Below are positions 38,115-48,343 of a DNA stretch of 64,000 bases, one piece after another (the stretch's first letter is position 1; every line of letters starts with the position of its first letter). The DNA is from Knoellia subterranea KCTC 19937 (lineage in GTDB: Bacteria; Actinomycetota; Actinomycetes; Actinomycetales; Dermatophilaceae), in NCBI RefSeq assembly GCF_000768685.1, contig NZ_AVPK01000001.1, positions 668,110-732,109 on the forward strand, read 5' to 3'. A program made the translations under genes and the position numbers. A model generated the notes under the pieces. That model was not told the DNA's origin. It searched no databases and saw only the letters and a list, made by a program, of their open reading frames with translations.

Positions 38115-39823
38115 GCGGGAGCTCCTGTCTCGTCGAGGAGGCTGGAGAGGAAGGCGACGACGTCCATGCCCTTCGAGACGCCTTCGTATGCCGTGTCGCC
38201 GACTCCCAGCGTCGCTTCGGCTTCGGCGTCGGCCGCGACCGCGTCGATGCCGGCCACGGTGAGGAGGTTGACGGCGTCGATGCGTCGGTCGGCGGCGCGC
38301 GGAACGTCGAGGGTCGGGACGGCGACACGTGGTGCGTGGCCGTGCTCTGCGGCGAACGCAGCCGAACGGTCGCGAAGCGCCTCGAAAGCAGCCGAATCAC
38401 GATGTGGGACAAGGGCATTCGCCGCGACTGGCAACTCGGCCCGCGACGCGCGCTCGAGCGGCTGCTCGCCCGCGAGCGGGAACATGCTCACGCCGGTGAG
38501 GGGCTTGCTGCGGTTGGCGAGCGCCGTGTCGCGCTCGGCGACTGCGTCCGAGATGCGCTGTGCGACAACGCCATTCGCGAGTGCGTCGACGATCCCGCCG
38601 GCACGCTCGACCTCCTGGAAGGCCGTCCAGATCGCCTGCGCCACCTCGTCGGTGAGCGACTCGACGTACCAGGCCCCACCGGCGGGGTCGGTCACCCGAG
38701 CAACGTTGGACTCCTCGGCGAGGAGGATCTGCGTATTGCGGGCAATGCGGCGCGAGAAGGTCGTCGGCAGTCCGGAGACCGTGTCGAACGGCAGCACCGA
38801 GATGGCGTCGGCACCACCGAGACTGGCACCGAACGTGGCCAGGGTGCTGCGCAGAATGTTGGTCCACGCGTCGTCGCGGGTGAACATGCGGCCGCCGGTC
38901 ACCGCGTGGATGCGGGCACCACGGTCGGCCTCGGGGACACCGATGGACTCCCCCACCCGTGCCCAGACGCGACGCAGCGCGCGAAGCGAGGCGGCCGTGA
39001 GGAACTGGTCGGCGGTGGCGCTGACGCGGAACTCGATGTGGCGGAACGCCTCCGCGACATCGACACCCTCGGACTCGAGGTGGCGCAGGTAGGCAACACC
39101 CGTCGCCACCGCGAACGCGAGCTCGTCGGTGGTCGAGGCGCCGGCGTCACCGTGGACGCGCGCGTCGACCGTGACGGCCCGGATTTCTCCGCGATCACTG
39201 AGGCGGCGCACGGCGCCGGCCAGGGGCGCGAGGTCGACCTCGCCACCCGTGCGCGACGCGGCACCCACCGGGTCGAGCCCGAGGTTGCCGGAGCTGGCAG
39301 CGGAACGGGACAGGACGGCATACAGGGCGTCGGACGCCTCCACCTGCGCATCCCACGACGACACGACAACCGGTGCGAGCTCGAGGCGGACATCCGCGAG
39401 CGCCTCTGCGACATCGGCCGGCGCAACGCCGTCGGCGCCCACGTGCAGCCACACGGAGGTGACGCCGTTCTCGAGGTCGGTGAGGACGGCACTGCGCGTC
39501 GTCGCGGCGTCCGGGTCGTCATGCAGCTGACGGACGTCCCACGGGACGTCGGCGTCACGCAGCGCCCGCCCACGCGTGAAGGGCATGGCGCCGGGGACAC
39601 CGAGCGGCGCCGGGTCGGCGGGTCGGGTGTAGAGCGGGTCGACCTCGAGCCCACCCTCGAGAGCGGTCCGCATCGAGGCCACCGCGTCGGCGGCGCCGAG
39701 GCCCTGACCCTCGGGTCGGCTCTTGTTGACGACGGCGGCGGCGAGCTCGCGCCACTCGACCTCCGTGCGCTCGGGGAAGTGAGCGGCGAGCGTCATCGCA
39801 GGCCGCTTCGGGGCCACCGTCAT
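38111..39823 (-). CDS. mutA: Methylmalonyl-CoA mutase small subunit
   Basis: 570 residues from the ATG at 39823, with AGGAG at a spacing of 7. The barrel domain is recognisable ([58 protein letters not shown]) but catalytic residues differ, and the C-terminal B12-like part is short and lacks DxHxxG, as expected for the structural subunit. It heads the mutA-mutB-meaB operon. Confidence 0.93.
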   Translation of the reverse strand: MTVAPKRPAMTLAAHFPERTEVEWRELAAAVVNKSRPEGQGLGAADAVASMRTALEGGLEVDPLYTRPADPAPLGVPGAMPFTRGRALRDADVPWDVRQLHDDPDAATTRSAVLTDLENGVTSVWLHVGADGVAPADVAEALADVRLELAPVVVSSWDAQVEASDALYAVLSRSAASSGNLGLDPVGAASRTGGEVDLAPLAGAVRRLSDRGEIRAVTVDARVHGDAGASTTDELAFAVATGVAYLRHLESEGVDVAEAFRHIEFRVSATADQFLTAASLRALRRVWARVGESIGVPEADRGARIHAVTGGRMFTRDDAWTNILRSTLATFGASLGGADAISVLPFDTVSGLPTTFSRRIARNTQILLAEESNVARVTDPAGGAWYVESLTDEVAQAIWTAFQEVERAGGIVDALANGVVAQRISDAVAERDTALANRSKPLTGVSMFPLAGEQPLERASRAELPVAANALVPHRDSAAFEALRDRSAAFAAEHGHAPRVAVPTLDVPRAADRRIDAVNLLTVAGIDAVAADAEAEATLGVGDTAYEGVSKGMDVVAFLSSLLDETGAPA

Positions 39824-39933
39824 GCACTTGCTCCTTGTGAGTTGCCGGGTTCGGCGCGCACCTCGGGGAGGTCTGCGCACCGCTCGTCACCCTACCGGCG
39901 GGCCGTGAGGCGGCCTAGGAGAGTTTGGGCACA

Positions 39934-40443
39934 TCAGGTGTGCGTTGTCGCACGTTCGGACACGACTTCCTCGTATGCCGTCCGCAGCCTTTCGCTCGCC
40001 CGTGGCCCTGCGCTCGGGGCCAGCTCGGCGCCGAGGTGGTGGGCGCGCAGCTCGTCCATGAGCTCGGCGACCATCGCGGGGCCGCCGTCCTCCATGAGCT
40101 GCTGACGAATCGTCAGCTCCGGCGTCGTGTCCCGGTGCTCGCGGCCCCAGGTGCCGAGCGCGACGAGGACGGGGAGGGTCTGGATGCCGGCCTCGGTGAG
40201 GGTGTAGCGGGCGCGCTGGCCCCGGGCGGCCTCGTCCCGGGTGAGGAGGCCGGCGGCGACGAGTGACTTGAGGCGCGACGAGAGGACGTTGCTCGCGATG
40301 CCCTCCTCGCTGCCGGCGAGGAGTTCACGGAAGTAGCGGCGGTCGCCGAACATCATGTCGCGCAGGACGATGAGGCTCCACGGGTCGCCGAGCGCTTCGA
40401 CGGCCGCGTTGATGGGGCAGCCCGACCGTGGCTCGCTGCGCAT
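39934..40443 (-). CDS. HxlR family transcriptional regulator
   Basis: 169 residues. The winged helix of the HxlR type opens with SGCPINAAVEALGDPWSLIV then LRDMMFGDRRYFRELLAGSE; the early Cys is often a redox sensor in this family. LSSRLKSLVAAGLLTRDEAA is the recognition and wing region. A C-terminal extension of about 60 residues follows. The start at 40443 has GGAGGAGG upstream. Two matching palindromes lie between this gene and the divergent DHFR-family pair, which it likely represses along with itself. Confidence 0.88.
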   Translation of the reverse strand: MRSEPRSGCPINAAVEALGDPWSLIVLRDMMFGDRRYFRELLAGSEEGIASNVLSSRLKSLVAAGLLTRDEAARGQRARYTLTEAGIQTLPVLVALGTWGREHRDTTPELTIRQQLMEDGGPAMVAELMDELRAHHLGAELAPSAGPRASERLRTAYEEVVSERATTHT

Positions 40444-40476
40444 GTGTCCCTCCTCCGGGCTGGCGTGTCCGAAATT

Positions 40477-40499
40477 AGTGGTTGCCAACTGCAATCACT
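40477..40499. promoter_or_regulatory. HxlR operator 1
   Basis: AGTGGTTGC-N5-GCAATCACT, a 23-bp palindrome with one mismatch. It has the same half-site, AGTGnTTGC, as operator 2 and lies about 34 bp upstream of the hxlR-type start. Confidence 0.75.
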
Positions 40500-40512
40500 C
40501 TACTCTACCGTC

Positions 40513-40541
40513 GTGAGTGGTTGCTCATCGCAAGCACTCAC
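40513..40541. promoter_or_regulatory. HxlR operator 2
   Basis: GTGAGTGGTTGC-N5-GCAAGCACTCAC, a 29-bp palindrome containing AGTGnTTGC-N5-GCAAnCACT. Its centre is 39 bp from that of operator 1, and it ends 15 bp before the first DHFR-family start codon. Confidence 0.75.
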
Positions 40542-40555
40542 GACAGGAGCTCGAC

Positions 40556-41203
40556 ATGTCCATCGTTCGCGTCGCCGCGTTCAGCATCTCCCTCGACGGC
40601 TACGGCACCGGGGAGCCCCAGACCCTCGAGGAGCCGTTCGGCCACGCCGGCCAGCGCCTCCACGACTGGATGTTCCCGCCCGAGACCGGAGGTGAGACCC
40701 GCGCCCGCTACGGCCTCGACGGCGCCCTGGCCATGGCGAGCTACGACGACGACACCGTGGGCGCCGAGATCATGGGCCGCCGCAAGTACTGGCCCTACCC
40801 CGGCGACTGGACCGACCCCGAGTGGAAGGGCTGGTGGGGAGACAACCCGCCGTTCCACACACCGGTCTTCGTCATGACCCACCATCAGCACGAGTCGATC
40901 GAGATGGAGGGCGGCACGACGTTCCACTTCGTGTCCGGCACGCCCGAGGAGGTCCTCGCCCAGGCTCGGGCGGCGGCTGGCGACAAGGACGTCCGCATCG
41001 GCGGCGGCCCGACGACGGTGCGCGCCTTCCTGGCGGCCGGCCTCATCGACCACCTGCACCTCGTCGTGGCACCCATCGTGCTGGGACACGGTGAGTCGCT
41101 CTGGGAGGGCCTGGAGGGCATCGAGTCGGACTACGACATCCGAGCCACCCCCTCGGATCGCCCGGGCTTCGTGCACCAGTTCTGGCAGCGCAGGGGCCAG
41201 TGA
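40556..41203 (+). CDS. Dihydrofolate reductase family (RibD C-terminal-like) protein 1
   Basis: 215 residues. RVAAFSISLDGYGTGEPQTL opens the DHFR-like fold; GAEIMGRRKY, FHTPVFVMTHHQHESIEMEG, FVSGTPEEVLAQARAAAGDK with VRIGGGPTTVRAFLAAGLID, and HLHLVVAPIVLGHGESLW follow. These proteins bind NADPH and act as reductases on varied substrates; this is not the housekeeping FolA. It lies under the HxlR operators and is translationally linked to the next gene. Confidence 0.88.
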   Translation: MSIVRVAAFSISLDGYGTGEPQTLEEPFGHAGQRLHDWMFPPETGGETRARYGLDGALAMASYDDDTVGAEIMGRRKYWPYPGDWTDPEWKGWWGDNPPFHTPVFVMTHHQHESIEMEGGTTFHFVSGTPEEVLAQARAAAGDKDVRIGGGPTTVRAFLAAGLIDHLHLVVAPIVLGHGESLWEGLEGIESDYDIRATPSDRPGFVHQFWQRRGQ

Positions 41204-41766
41204 TGGGACGCCTGCGCTACGGAATGATGGTCTCGCTGGACGGGTACGCCCGCGACGCCTCAGGGTCGTTCGCCTGGGCGATGCCGAGCGACGAACTGCA
41301 CGGTTGGGTCAATGACCGCGAACGCGACGTGCGCACCGTCGTCTACGGACGCGGCCTGTGGGAGACGATGCGCTACTGGCAGGACCCTCCCGTCGAGGAT
41401 TTCACCGCACCGGAGCACCATGAGTTCGCCGCCCTGTGGCAGGAGATGGACAAGGTCATCGTGTCCTCCACCCTCGACCCACCCACGGAACCGCGCACGA
41501 CGCTGTGGCCCGCGCTGGACCTCGACCGGCTCGCCACCCTCGTCCGGGAGAGCCCGACGGACGTGAGTATCGGCGGACCGACCCTGGCCGCAGCGGCACT
41601 GGAGGCGGGACTCGTCGACGAGATCACGGCATACGTCATGCCGCACATCGCCGGCGGCGGACTCCCCTGGTTGCCGCCCGGTCTCACCACCGGCCTCGAA
41701 CTGCGCGAGTCGCGCTCCTTCGACGGAGGCGCCGTGGCGATGATCCACGACGTGCGCCGCGACTGA
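41203..41766 (+). CDS. Dihydrofolate reductase family protein 2
   Basis: 187 residues; the start overlaps the previous stop as TGATG (a GTG three bases earlier is also in frame). RLRYGMMVSLDGYARDASGS, VVYGRGLWETMRYW, VIVSSTLDPPTEPRT and VSIGGPTLAAAALEAGLVDE are family features. It is related to but clearly different from its neighbour, so the pair may work on one pathway or form a heteromer. Substrate unknown. Confidence 0.85.
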   Translation: MGRLRYGMMVSLDGYARDASGSFAWAMPSDELHGWVNDRERDVRTVVYGRGLWETMRYWQDPPVEDFTAPEHHEFAALWQEMDKVIVSSTLDPPTEPRTTLWPALDLDRLATLVRESPTDVSIGGPTLAAAALEAGLVDEITAYVMPHIAGGGLPWLPPGLTTGLELRESRSFDGGAVAMIHDVRRD

Positions 41767-41829
41767 CGCGGGCTCAGGCGCGCCGGCTCAGCCGAGCCGG
41801 GTCAGTCGCGCGGGGTCAGGCGAGCGGGT

Positions 41830-42678
41830 TCAGGCGAGCGGCGCGAACGGTGCGCCGAGCTCCCGCAGCTTCGCCTCGCCACCGTCAACCGCGGTGAGGA
41901 CCCACAGCCCGGCCGACGTCGCGGCCACGGTGTTCTCCCAGTGGGCGGCGCGCGACCCGTCGTTCGTCACGACGGTCCAGTCGTCCTCGAGGACCTTGTT
42001 GGCCTCGTCGCCGAGCGTCACCATCGGCTCGATCGCCACTGTGGTCGCGTCGACGACGAGCGGGCCCTTGCCGCTCACGCGGTAGTTCGGAACCTGCGGG
42101 TCCATGTGCATCGACGTGCCGATGCCGTGGCCGACATAGTCCTCGACGATCCCGTATTCACGACCCCGCCGCTCCCCCGCTGCGGTGAGGCTGTCCTCGA
42201 CAGCCGCGCCGACGGCATACAGGCTCTGGCCAACCGTCAGGGCGGCGATCCCGGCCCACATCGACTCCTCGGAGTCGTCGATGAGCTCGAGGTCCTCGGG
42301 ACGTCCGGCGTCGCGGCCGCCGACGATGACCGAGATGGCCGCGTCGCCGTGCCAGCCCTCCACGATGGCGCCGCAGTCGATCGAGAGCAGGTCGCCCTCC
42401 TCGAGCACGCGGGAGCCGGGGATACCGTGCACGACCTCCTCGTTGACCGAGGCGCACAGGGTGCCGGTGAAGCCGTGGTAGCCGAGGAAGCTCGGGATCC
42501 CACCGCCGTCGCGGATGTGTGCCTCGGCGAGGCCGTCGAGCTCCTTGGTCGTCATGCCCGGTCGCACCGACTCGCGCATGAGCTCCAGCGTCTGGCCGAC
42601 GAGGAGGCCAGCCGCCCGCATGAGCAACACCTGCTCGTGGGTCTTGGCCTCGATGCGCTCACGTCCGAACAGTCCCAT
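41830..42678 (-). CDS. map: Methionine aminopeptidase, type I
   Basis: 282 residues. Removes N-terminal Met from new proteins. Metal ligands: LLSIDCGAIVEGWHGDAAIS (two Asp), DYVGHGIGTSMHMDPQVPNY (His), AIEPMVTLG (Glu) and a Glu in RAAHWENTVAATSAGLWVLT. The ATG at 42678 is the start; the upstream open frame has no family similarity. In relatives map lies between adk and infA; here an FMN reductase gene separates it from adk. Confidence 0.95.
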   Translation of the reverse strand: MGLFGRERIEAKTHEQVLLMRAAGLLVGQTLELMRESVRPGMTTKELDGLAEAHIRDGGGIPSFLGYHGFTGTLCASVNEEVVHGIPGSRVLEEGDLLSIDCGAIVEGWHGDAAISVIVGGRDAGRPEDLELIDDSEESMWAGIAALTVGQSLYAVGAAVEDSLTAAGERRGREYGIVEDYVGHGIGTSMHMDPQVPNYRVSGKGPLVVDATTVAIEPMVTLGDEANKVLEDDWTVVTNDGSRAAHWENTVAATSAGLWVLTAVDGGEAKLRELGAPFAPLA

Positions 42679-42745
42679 GGAGGGCAACCTACCGGCGCGT
42701 GCCCCCTCTTCCCCAATTCGTCGAGAGGAGCGGGCGCGGCAGCGA

Positions 42746-43306
42746 TCAGGACTGGGCGGGGACCTCGGCGAGGTCGAGCACCTTGCTGTGGAGGCTGTCG
42801 AGCAGCGTGGCGAGCTCGCTGGCGGCGACACCCTCGACGTCGACGACATCGCCCTCGACCGCGAGCTGCTCGGGGAAGCTCAGGCCCAGGTCGCCGACGA
42901 CATCCGCGGAGACGTGGGTGAGCACCTTGGCCAGGTCGGCGCGCGCGTCACCGGCGCCGGACCAGCCGTAGCCCACGATGCCGATCGGCTTGCTGTCCCA
43001 CTCGGCGAAGAGGTAGTCGACGGCGTTCTTGATCGGGGCCGGGAAGCTGCGGTTGTACTGCGGCGTCACGACGACGATGGCGTCGGACTCGAAGATCGCG
43101 CTCGCCCAGGCCTGCGTGTGCGGCTTGGCGTAGTTGCCGTTCTTCGGCATGTCCTCCTCGTCTAAGAACGGGAGGTCGATGGCCGCGAGGTCCAGGACCG
43201 TCACCTGCCACTGCTCGGGGTTGGCCTGCTGGCCGACCCACTCGGTGACCTTGTGGCCGATGCGGCCGGGACGGGTGCTGGAGACAATGATGCTGAGATT
43301 GTTCAC
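42746..43306 (-). CDS. NAD(P)H-dependent FMN reductase
   Basis: 186 residues of flavodoxin-like fold. The phosphate loop is SIIVSSTRPGRIGHKVTEW, and the flavin site VVTPQYNRSFPAPIKNAVDY is the SsuE/ArsH-type signature. KPIGIVGYGWSGAGDARADL follows. It probably reduces FMN or quinones. It lies between adk and map with repeat copy C upstream. Confidence 0.9.
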   Translation of the reverse strand: MNNLSIIVSSTRPGRIGHKVTEWVGQQANPEQWQVTVLDLAAIDLPFLDEEDMPKNGNYAKPHTQAWASAIFESDAIVVVTPQYNRSFPAPIKNAVDYLFAEWDSKPIGIVGYGWSGAGDARADLAKVLTHVSADVVGDLGLSFPEQLAVEGDVVDVEGVAASELATLLDSLHSKVLDLAEVPAQS

Positions 43307-43353
43307 GATTCAACCAACAGCGTATGCCGTCCGCCCTATTCCCACTGCTCACA

Positions 43354-43440
43354 AGAAACGGCTCGCGAGCCGATGCGCCACTCGCGAGCCGGATCACTGA
43401 GGCTCGGGAGCACACACCCGGCTCGCGAGCCGTGTCTGCG
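43354..43440. repeat. GGCTCGCGAGCC dispersed repeat, copy C
   Basis: GAAACGGCTCGCGAGCCG, ACTCGCGAGCCGGATCACTG and CCCGGCTCGCGAGCCG in the same order and spacing as copies A and B. It lies just after adk on the minus strand, where it may act as a terminator. Confidence 0.85.
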
Positions 43441-43452
43441 TGCGGGGTTCGG

Positions 43453-44046
43453 TCAGTCCTGCGACAGCGCAGCGATGATGCGCTCGGTGACGTCGTCCAT
43501 GTCACCGAGACCGTCGACCTCGACGAGGAGGCCGCGCTCGGCGTAGAGGTCGGTCAGCGGAGCCGTCTCGCGACGGTAGATCGCCTGACGCTCGCGGATG
43601 ACGTCCTCGGTGTCGTCGGCGCGGCCCTCGATCTCGGCGCGCTTGAGCAGGCGGCTCACGACCGCGTCCTCGTCCACCGTCAGCGCGAGGACCCGGTCGA
43701 GACCGAGGTCTTTCTTGCCGAGCATTGCGTCGAGCGCGGCGACCTGGCCCGTCGTGCGGGGGTAGCCGTCGAGGAGGAAGCCCTCGGCAGCGTCGTCCTG
43801 CGCAAGCCGGTCCTCGACGATGGCGTTGGTGATCTCATCGGAGACGTAGCCGCCCGCGGCGGTGATCTCCTGGACCTGCCTGCCGAGCTCGGTGCCGTTC
43901 TTGATGTTCGCGCGGAAGATGTCGCCCGTGGAAATCGCCGGGATCGCGAAGTGCTCGGCGATGCGAGCGGCCTGCGTGCCCTTCCCGGCGCCGGGAGGTC
44001 CGACGATGATGAGTCGGAGCTTGGGGGGTGTCGTGCCCTGGGTCAT
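43453..44046 (-). CDS. adk: Adenylate kinase
   Basis: 197 residues, the short-lid form. P-loop [37 protein letters not shown], the [20 protein letters not shown] motif and [20 protein letters not shown] are clear. No zinc-binding Cys in the lid. The start overlaps the secY stop by one base (TAATG). Confidence 0.97.
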   Translation of the reverse strand: MTQGTTPPKLRLIIVGPPGAGKGTQAARIAEHFAIPAISTGDIFRANIKNGTELGRQVQEITAAGGYVSDEITNAIVEDRLAQDDAAEGFLLDGYPRTTGQVAALDAMLGKKDLGLDRVLALTVDEDAVVSRLLKRAEIEGRADDTEDVIRERQAIYRRETAPLTDLYAERGLLVEVDGLGDMDDVTERIIAALSQD

Positions 44047-45362
44047 TATTTGAGGAACCCTTCGTAGTGACGCTGCTGCAACTGCGACTCGATCTGCTTC
44101 ACGGTCTCCAGACCCACACCGACGATGATGAGGATCGAGGTGCCACCGAACGGGAAGTTCTGGTTGGCGCCGACGAGGACGAGCGCGAGCAGCGGGATGA
44201 TCGAGATCAGCGCGAGATAGATCGCACCCGGGACGGTGATGCGGGTGAGGACGTACTGCAGGTACTCGGCCGTGGGTCGCCCGGCGCGAATACCCGGGAT
44301 GAAGCCGCCGTACTTCTTCATGTTGTCGGCGACTTCGGTCGGGTTGAACGTGATCGACACGTAGAAGAACGTGAAGAAGAGGATGAGCGCGGTGTAGGTC
44401 AGTCCGTACCAGAGCGTATCGCCACCGGCGAAGTTCGCGTCGATCCAGTTGACCCAGCCGGCCGACGAGCCGTCCGCCTTGCGGTTGAACTGCGCGAGCA
44501 GCGTCGGCAGCGCCAGGAGCGAGCTGGCGAAGATGACCGGGATGACGCCGGCCATGTTGACCTTGAGCGGGATGTAGGTCGAGGTGCCGCCGTAGACGCG
44601 ACGCCCCACCATGCGCTTGGCGTACTGGACCGGGATGCGCCGCTGGCTCTGCTCGACGAAGACGACCAGGGCGATGATCACGAAGCCCATGAGGATGATC
44701 CCCAGGAAGATGTCCCAGCGACCCTCCTTCTGCTGGATGGCCCAGAGCGCGCCCGGGAAGGTCGCGGCGATGGACGTGAAGATGAGGATCGACATGCCGT
44801 TGCCGACGCCGTGGTCGGTGACGAGCTCACCGAGCCACATGACGAGGCCGGTGCCCGCGGTCATCGTGAGGACCATGATGAGGATCGTGACGATCGAGTG
44901 GTCCGTCAGGATGTTGGTGCACGCCGGGTTCGCGAACAGCTGCTGCGGGTTCTGCGCGAAGGTGATGAACGTGGCCGACTGGAGGACGGCGAGCGCGATC
45001 GTGAGATAACGCGTGTACTGCGTCATCTTCGCCTGACCGGCCTGCCCCTCCTTCTTGAGGGCCTCGAACTTCGGGATCACCACGGTCAGCAACTGGATGA
45101 TGATGCTCGCCGTGATGTAGGGCATGATCCCGAGCGCGAAGATCGAGAGCTGGAGCAGCGCTCCACCGCTGAAGAGGTTGGCCAGACCCAGCAGGTCGTT
45201 GGCGTCCCCCGCCCCGCGCTGGCAGGCCTCGATGAGCGAGTAGCTCACGCCCGGCGTCGGCACCTGGGCGCCCAAGCGGTACAGGGCGATGATCCCGAGG
45301 GTGAACAGAATCTTCCTGCGCAGGTCGGGCGTCTTGAACGCGCGGCCGAAAGCGGTGAGCAC
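44046..45362 (-). CDS. secY: Preprotein translocase subunit SecY
   Basis: 438 residues with ten membrane helices. Family text: [20 protein letters not shown] then [25 protein letters not shown]; the plug and pore region; [20 protein letters not shown] with [10 protein letters not shown]; and the [20 protein letters not shown] loop. It forms the Sec channel. A hairpin with GTATGCCGCA arms lies in the spacer after rplO. Confidence 0.98.
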   Translation of the reverse strand: MLTAFGRAFKTPDLRRKILFTLGIIALYRLGAQVPTPGVSYSLIEACQRGAGDANDLLGLANLFSGGALLQLSIFALGIMPYITASIIIQLLTVVIPKFEALKKEGQAGQAKMTQYTRYLTIALAVLQSATFITFAQNPQQLFANPACTNILTDHSIVTILIMVLTMTAGTGLVMWLGELVTDHGVGNGMSILIFTSIAATFPGALWAIQQKEGRWDIFLGIILMGFVIIALVVFVEQSQRRIPVQYAKRMVGRRVYGGTSTYIPLKVNMAGVIPVIFASSLLALPTLLAQFNRKADGSSAGWVNWIDANFAGGDTLWYGLTYTALILFFTFFYVSITFNPTEVADNMKKYGGFIPGIRAGRPTAEYLQYVLTRITVPGAIYLALISIIPLLALVLVGANQNFPFGGTSILIIVGVGLETVKQIESQLQQRHYEGFLK

Positions 45363-45469
45363 AGGTCCTCCAGGTGGGCGGCACGTGCCGCGTCAGTGGT
45401 GATCGACGAACAAAGATACCCCGGCTGCGACCACGGTTCGGACCGCGGTCGCGTCAGGGGGTCAAACGA

Positions 45470-45527
45470 CGTATGCCGCAGAGCGAGTTCCCGGATCGCC
45501 TCCGGGAACCGCGCCCTGCGGCATACG
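45470..45527. terminator. Hairpin with GTATGCCGCA arms between rplO and secY
   Basis: CGTATGCCGCA/TGCGGCATACG are the outer arms and GTTCCCGG/CCGGGAAC the inner ones. It begins 26 bp after the rplO stop and precedes secY by about 107 bp. It may attenuate or be a processing site. Confidence 0.65.
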
Positions 45528-45553
45528 CACTGCTGAAGTCAGCCGGCGACGAC

Positions 45554-46042
45554 TCAGACCTGAGTCGCGGAGCCGCCTGCCGCCTCGATCTTCTCCTTGG
45601 CGGAGGAGGAGAACGCGTTGGCGGAGATGTTGACGGCAACCGAGATCTCGCCGGTGCCGAGCACCTTGACGAGCTGGCCGCCGCGAACGGCACCCTTGGA
45701 CACGAGGTCCTCGACGGTCACGTCGCCACCCTGCGGGTAGAGAGCGGACAGCTTGTCGAGGTTCACGACCTGGTACTCGGTCTTGAACGGGTTCTTGAAG
45801 CCGCGCAGCTTCGGGAGACGCATGTGCAGGGGGGTCGAGCCACCCTCGAAGCGCTCCGGAACCTGGTAGCGAGCCTTGGAGCCCTTGGTACCGCGACCGG
45901 CGGTCTTACCCTTGGAGCCCTCACCACGACCAACACGGGTCTTGGCGGTCTTGGCACCGGGGGCAGGACGCAGGTGGTGGACCTTGAGCGCCGAAGCCTT
46001 GTCGGCTTCGCCGACTGCGGCCTTCTTGGCGTTGTCAGCCAT
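45554..46042 (-). CDS. rplO: Ribosomal protein uL15
   Basis: 162 residues with an N-terminal actinobacterial extension. [60 protein letters not shown] and [20 protein letters not shown] are diagnostic. It follows rpmD by 2 bp. Confidence 0.97.
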   Translation of the reverse strand: MADNAKKAAVGEADKASALKVHHLRPAPGAKTAKTRVGRGEGSKGKTAGRGTKGSKARYQVPERFEGGSTPLHMRLPKLRGFKNPFKTEYQVVNLDKLSALYPQGGDVTVEDLVSKGAVRGGQLVKVLGTGEISVAVNISANAFSSSAKEKIEAAGGSATQV

Positions 46043-46044
46043 GA

Positions 46045-46227
46045 TCAGTCAACCTCCTCGACGGCGACGAGGTGGGTCACCGTCTTGACCATCCCGCGGA
46101 TCTCGGGACGGTCCTCCTTGACGACGACGTCGCCAATGCGCTTGAGACCGAGGCTGCGCAGCGTGTCACGCTGGTTCTGCTTGCCGCCGATCTCCGAACG
46201 GGTCTGGGTCACCTTGAGGCGAGCCAT
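46045..46227 (-). CDS. rpmD: Ribosomal protein uL30
   Basis: 60 residues: [60 protein letters not shown]. Standard short bacterial form. It overlaps the rpsE stop by one base. Confidence 0.97.
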   Translation of the reverse strand: MARLKVTQTRSEIGGKQNQRDTLRSLGLKRIGDVVVKEDRPEIRGMVKTVTHLVAVEEVD

Positions 46228-46898
46228 CAGGCACCTGCCTTCGCTGCGTCACGAGCCTCGGCGAGACCGGCGGCCTGGGCGCGAAGCATCGCGGCCGGGG
46301 CAACCTGGTCGACCGGGAGACCGCGGCGGGCAGCCACGGACTCCGGACGCTCGAGCTCCTTGAGAGCCTGAACGGTGGCGTGGACGATGTTGATCGCGTT
46401 GTCCGAGCCGAGGCTCTTGGACAGGACGTCGTGGATGCCGGCGCACTCGAGCACCGCACGCACCGGACCACCGGCGATGACACCGGTACCGGGGCTGGCG
46501 GGACGGAGCATGACGACACCGGCCGCGGCCTCACCCTGGACGGGGTGCGGGATCGTGCCCTGGATGCGCGGGACCTTGAAGAACTCCTTCTTGGCCTCCT
46601 CGACACCCTTGGCGATCGCGGCGGGAACTTCCTTGGCCTTGCCGTAGCCCACGCCCACGGTGCCGTCGCCGTCACCGACGACGACGAGGGCCGTGAAGCT
46701 GAAGCGACGACCACCCTTGACGACCTTGGAGACGCGGTTGATGGTCACAACACGCTCAAGGTACTGGCTCTTCTCGGCCTCGCGGCCGCCGCCACGACGG
46801 TCGTCGCCACGGCCACCGCGACGGTCGCCGCCGCGGTTGTCGTTGCGGTCGTTGCCGGCGGACGCGGTACCGGTGCCTCGACGCTGGGGTCCTGGCAT
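46227..46898 (-). CDS. rpsE: Ribosomal protein uS5
   Basis: 223 residues. An N-terminal 45-residue Arg/Asp/Gly-rich extension ([20 protein letters not shown]) is low complexity. The core has [20 protein letters not shown] with [36 protein letters not shown] and [20 protein letters not shown]. It helps hold mRNA at the entry tunnel and affects fidelity. Confidence 0.97.
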   Translation of the reverse strand: MPGPQRRGTGTASAGNDRNDNRGGDRRGGRGDDRRGGGREAEKSQYLERVVTINRVSKVVKGGRRFSFTALVVVGDGDGTVGVGYGKAKEVPAAIAKGVEEAKKEFFKVPRIQGTIPHPVQGEAAAGVVMLRPASPGTGVIAGGPVRAVLECAGIHDVLSKSLGSDNAINIVHATVQALKELERPESVAARRGLPVDQVAPAAMLRAQAAGLAEARDAAKAGA

Positions 46899-46941
46899 CA
46901 GATGTTCCTCATTTCAACACTGGTCTTGGTCACGTAGTGGG

Positions 46942-47316
46942 TCACAGCGACAGCCCACCCTCGCGGGCGCCGTCGGCGATGGCCGCGACGCGACCGTGGT
47001 ACTTGTTGCCACCGCGGTCGAAAACCACGGCCTCGACGCCAGCAGCCTTGGCACGCTCGGCGACGAGCTCGCCGACCTTCTTGGCCTTGGCGGTCTTGTC
47101 GCCGTCGAAGGCACGCACGTCGGCCTCCATGGTCGACGCCGACGCGACGGTCTTGCCGGCGGTGTCGTCGACGACCTGGACGAAGACGTGACGCGAGGAA
47201 CGCGACACGACGAGGCGCGGACGCGCAGCCGTCCCGGAGACGTGCTTGCGCAGACGAACGTGGCGACGGCCACGCGCGGCGACCTTGCCCTTGGCACGCT
47301 TGATGATCATTGCCAT
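46942..47316 (-). CDS. rplR: Ribosomal protein uL18
   Basis: 124 residues: [60 protein letters not shown] and [20 protein letters not shown]. It binds 5S rRNA with L5. The first residues are atypically variable, as usual for this protein. Confidence 0.97.
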   Translation of the reverse strand: MAMIIKRAKGKVAARGRRHVRLRKHVSGTAARPRLVVSRSSRHVFVQVVDDTAGKTVASASTMEADVRAFDGDKTAKAKKVGELVAERAKAAGVEAVVFDRGGNKYHGRVAAIADGAREGGLSL

Positions 47317-47319
47317 GGC

Positions 47320-47856
47320 TTACTTACCAGCCTTTCCGACCTTGCGGCGGATGTGCTCGCCGGCGTAGCGCACGCCCTTGCCCTTGTAGGGGTCGGGCTT
47401 GCGGAGCTTGCGAATGTTGGCGGCAACCTCACCGACGAGCTGCTTGTCGATGCCCTCGACCTGGAACCGGGTGGGGTTCTCGACGGTGAAGGTGATGCCC
47501 TTCGGCGGCTCGACCGTGATCGAGTGCGAGTAGCCGAGCGCGAACTCGAGCGAACCGCCCTTGTTCTGCACGCGGTAACCCGTGCCGTGGATCTCGAGCT
47601 TCTTGACGTAGCCCTCGGTGACACCGAGAACCATGTTGTTGATGAGCGAGCGGGTCAGGCCGTGGAGCGACCGCGACTCACGCTCGTCGTTGGGACGGGA
47701 CACCTGGACCTCGCCGTCGGTCTTCTCGACCGTGATCGGCTGGGCCACAGTGTGCGCGAGCTCGCCCTTGGGACCCTTGACCTTGACGGTCTGGCCCTCG
47801 ACGTTGATCTCGACACCCGCGGGGATGGCAACCGGAAGACGTCCGATGCGCGACAT
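47320..47856 (-). CDS. rplF: Ribosomal protein uL6
   Basis: 178 residues. [60 protein letters not shown] with [10 protein letters not shown], and the ending [20 protein letters not shown] are diagnostic. It sits near the sarcin-ricin loop. Gap to rplR is 3 bp. Confidence 0.98.
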   Translation of the reverse strand: MSRIGRLPVAIPAGVEINVEGQTVKVKGPKGELAHTVAQPITVEKTDGEVQVSRPNDERESRSLHGLTRSLINNMVLGVTEGYVKKLEIHGTGYRVQNKGGSLEFALGYSHSITVEPPKGITFTVENPTRFQVEGIDKQLVGEVAANIRKLRKPDPYKGKGVRYAGEHIRRKVGKAGK

Positions 47857-47867
47857 GTCAGATCCCC

Positions 47868-48266
47868 TTACCAGATGTAGGCGAGGACTTCCCCACCCAC
47901 ACCCTTGTTGGCGGCCTGCTTGTCAGTGAGCAGACCGGACGACGTCGAGATGATGGCCACGCCGAGTCCACCGAGCACCTTGGGCAGGTTGGTCGACTTG
48001 GCGTAGACGCGCAGTCCGGGCTTGGACACGCGACGCACACCCGCGATGGAACGCTCGCGGTTGGGGCCGTACTTGAGGTTGATCGTCAAGGTCTGGCCGA
48101 CCTCGGCGTCCTCGACGGTCCAGCCGGCGATGTAACCCTCGGCCTCGAGGATCTCCGCGATGTGCGACTTGAGCTTGCTGAACGGCATGGCGACCGTGTC
48201 CTTGTGCGCCGAGTTGGCGTTCCGGACGCGGGTCAACATGTCCGCGATCGGGTCAGTCATTGTCAT
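47868..48266 (-). CDS. rpsH: Ribosomal protein uS8
   Basis: 132 residues from ATG 48266, which has GGAG at a spacing of 7; a second in-frame ATG lies at 48260. [40 protein letters not shown], and [20 protein letters not shown] with [17 protein letters not shown] are family markers. It binds central 16S rRNA and often regulates the spc operon. Confidence 0.98.
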   Translation of the reverse strand: MTMTDPIADMLTRVRNANSAHKDTVAMPFSKLKSHIAEILEAEGYIAGWTVEDAEVGQTLTINLKYGPNRERSIAGVRRVSKPGLRVYAKSTNLPKVLGGLGVAIISTSSGLLTDKQAANKGVGGEVLAYIW

Positions 48267-48343
48267 TGGGCTTCTCCGCCCTTCTCACCGTGGTTTCATC
48301 CGGGGCTGCTGCTCCGGCTGACCTTCGATGTAGATGGTCTTGG

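Noticed and set aside
36186..39092. A 968-codon open frame on the plus strand opposite mutB and mutA
   Set aside because: It is an antisense shadow of strongly biased GC-rich genes: low-complexity Arg/Asp/Val/Leu composition, no domain similarity, while the other strand encodes complete mutase subunits.
38111..39823. MutA considered as a degenerate or inactive mutase
   Set aside because: Small subunits of heterodimeric methylmalonyl-CoA mutases normally lack B12 and catalytic residues; the large subunit beside it is intact.
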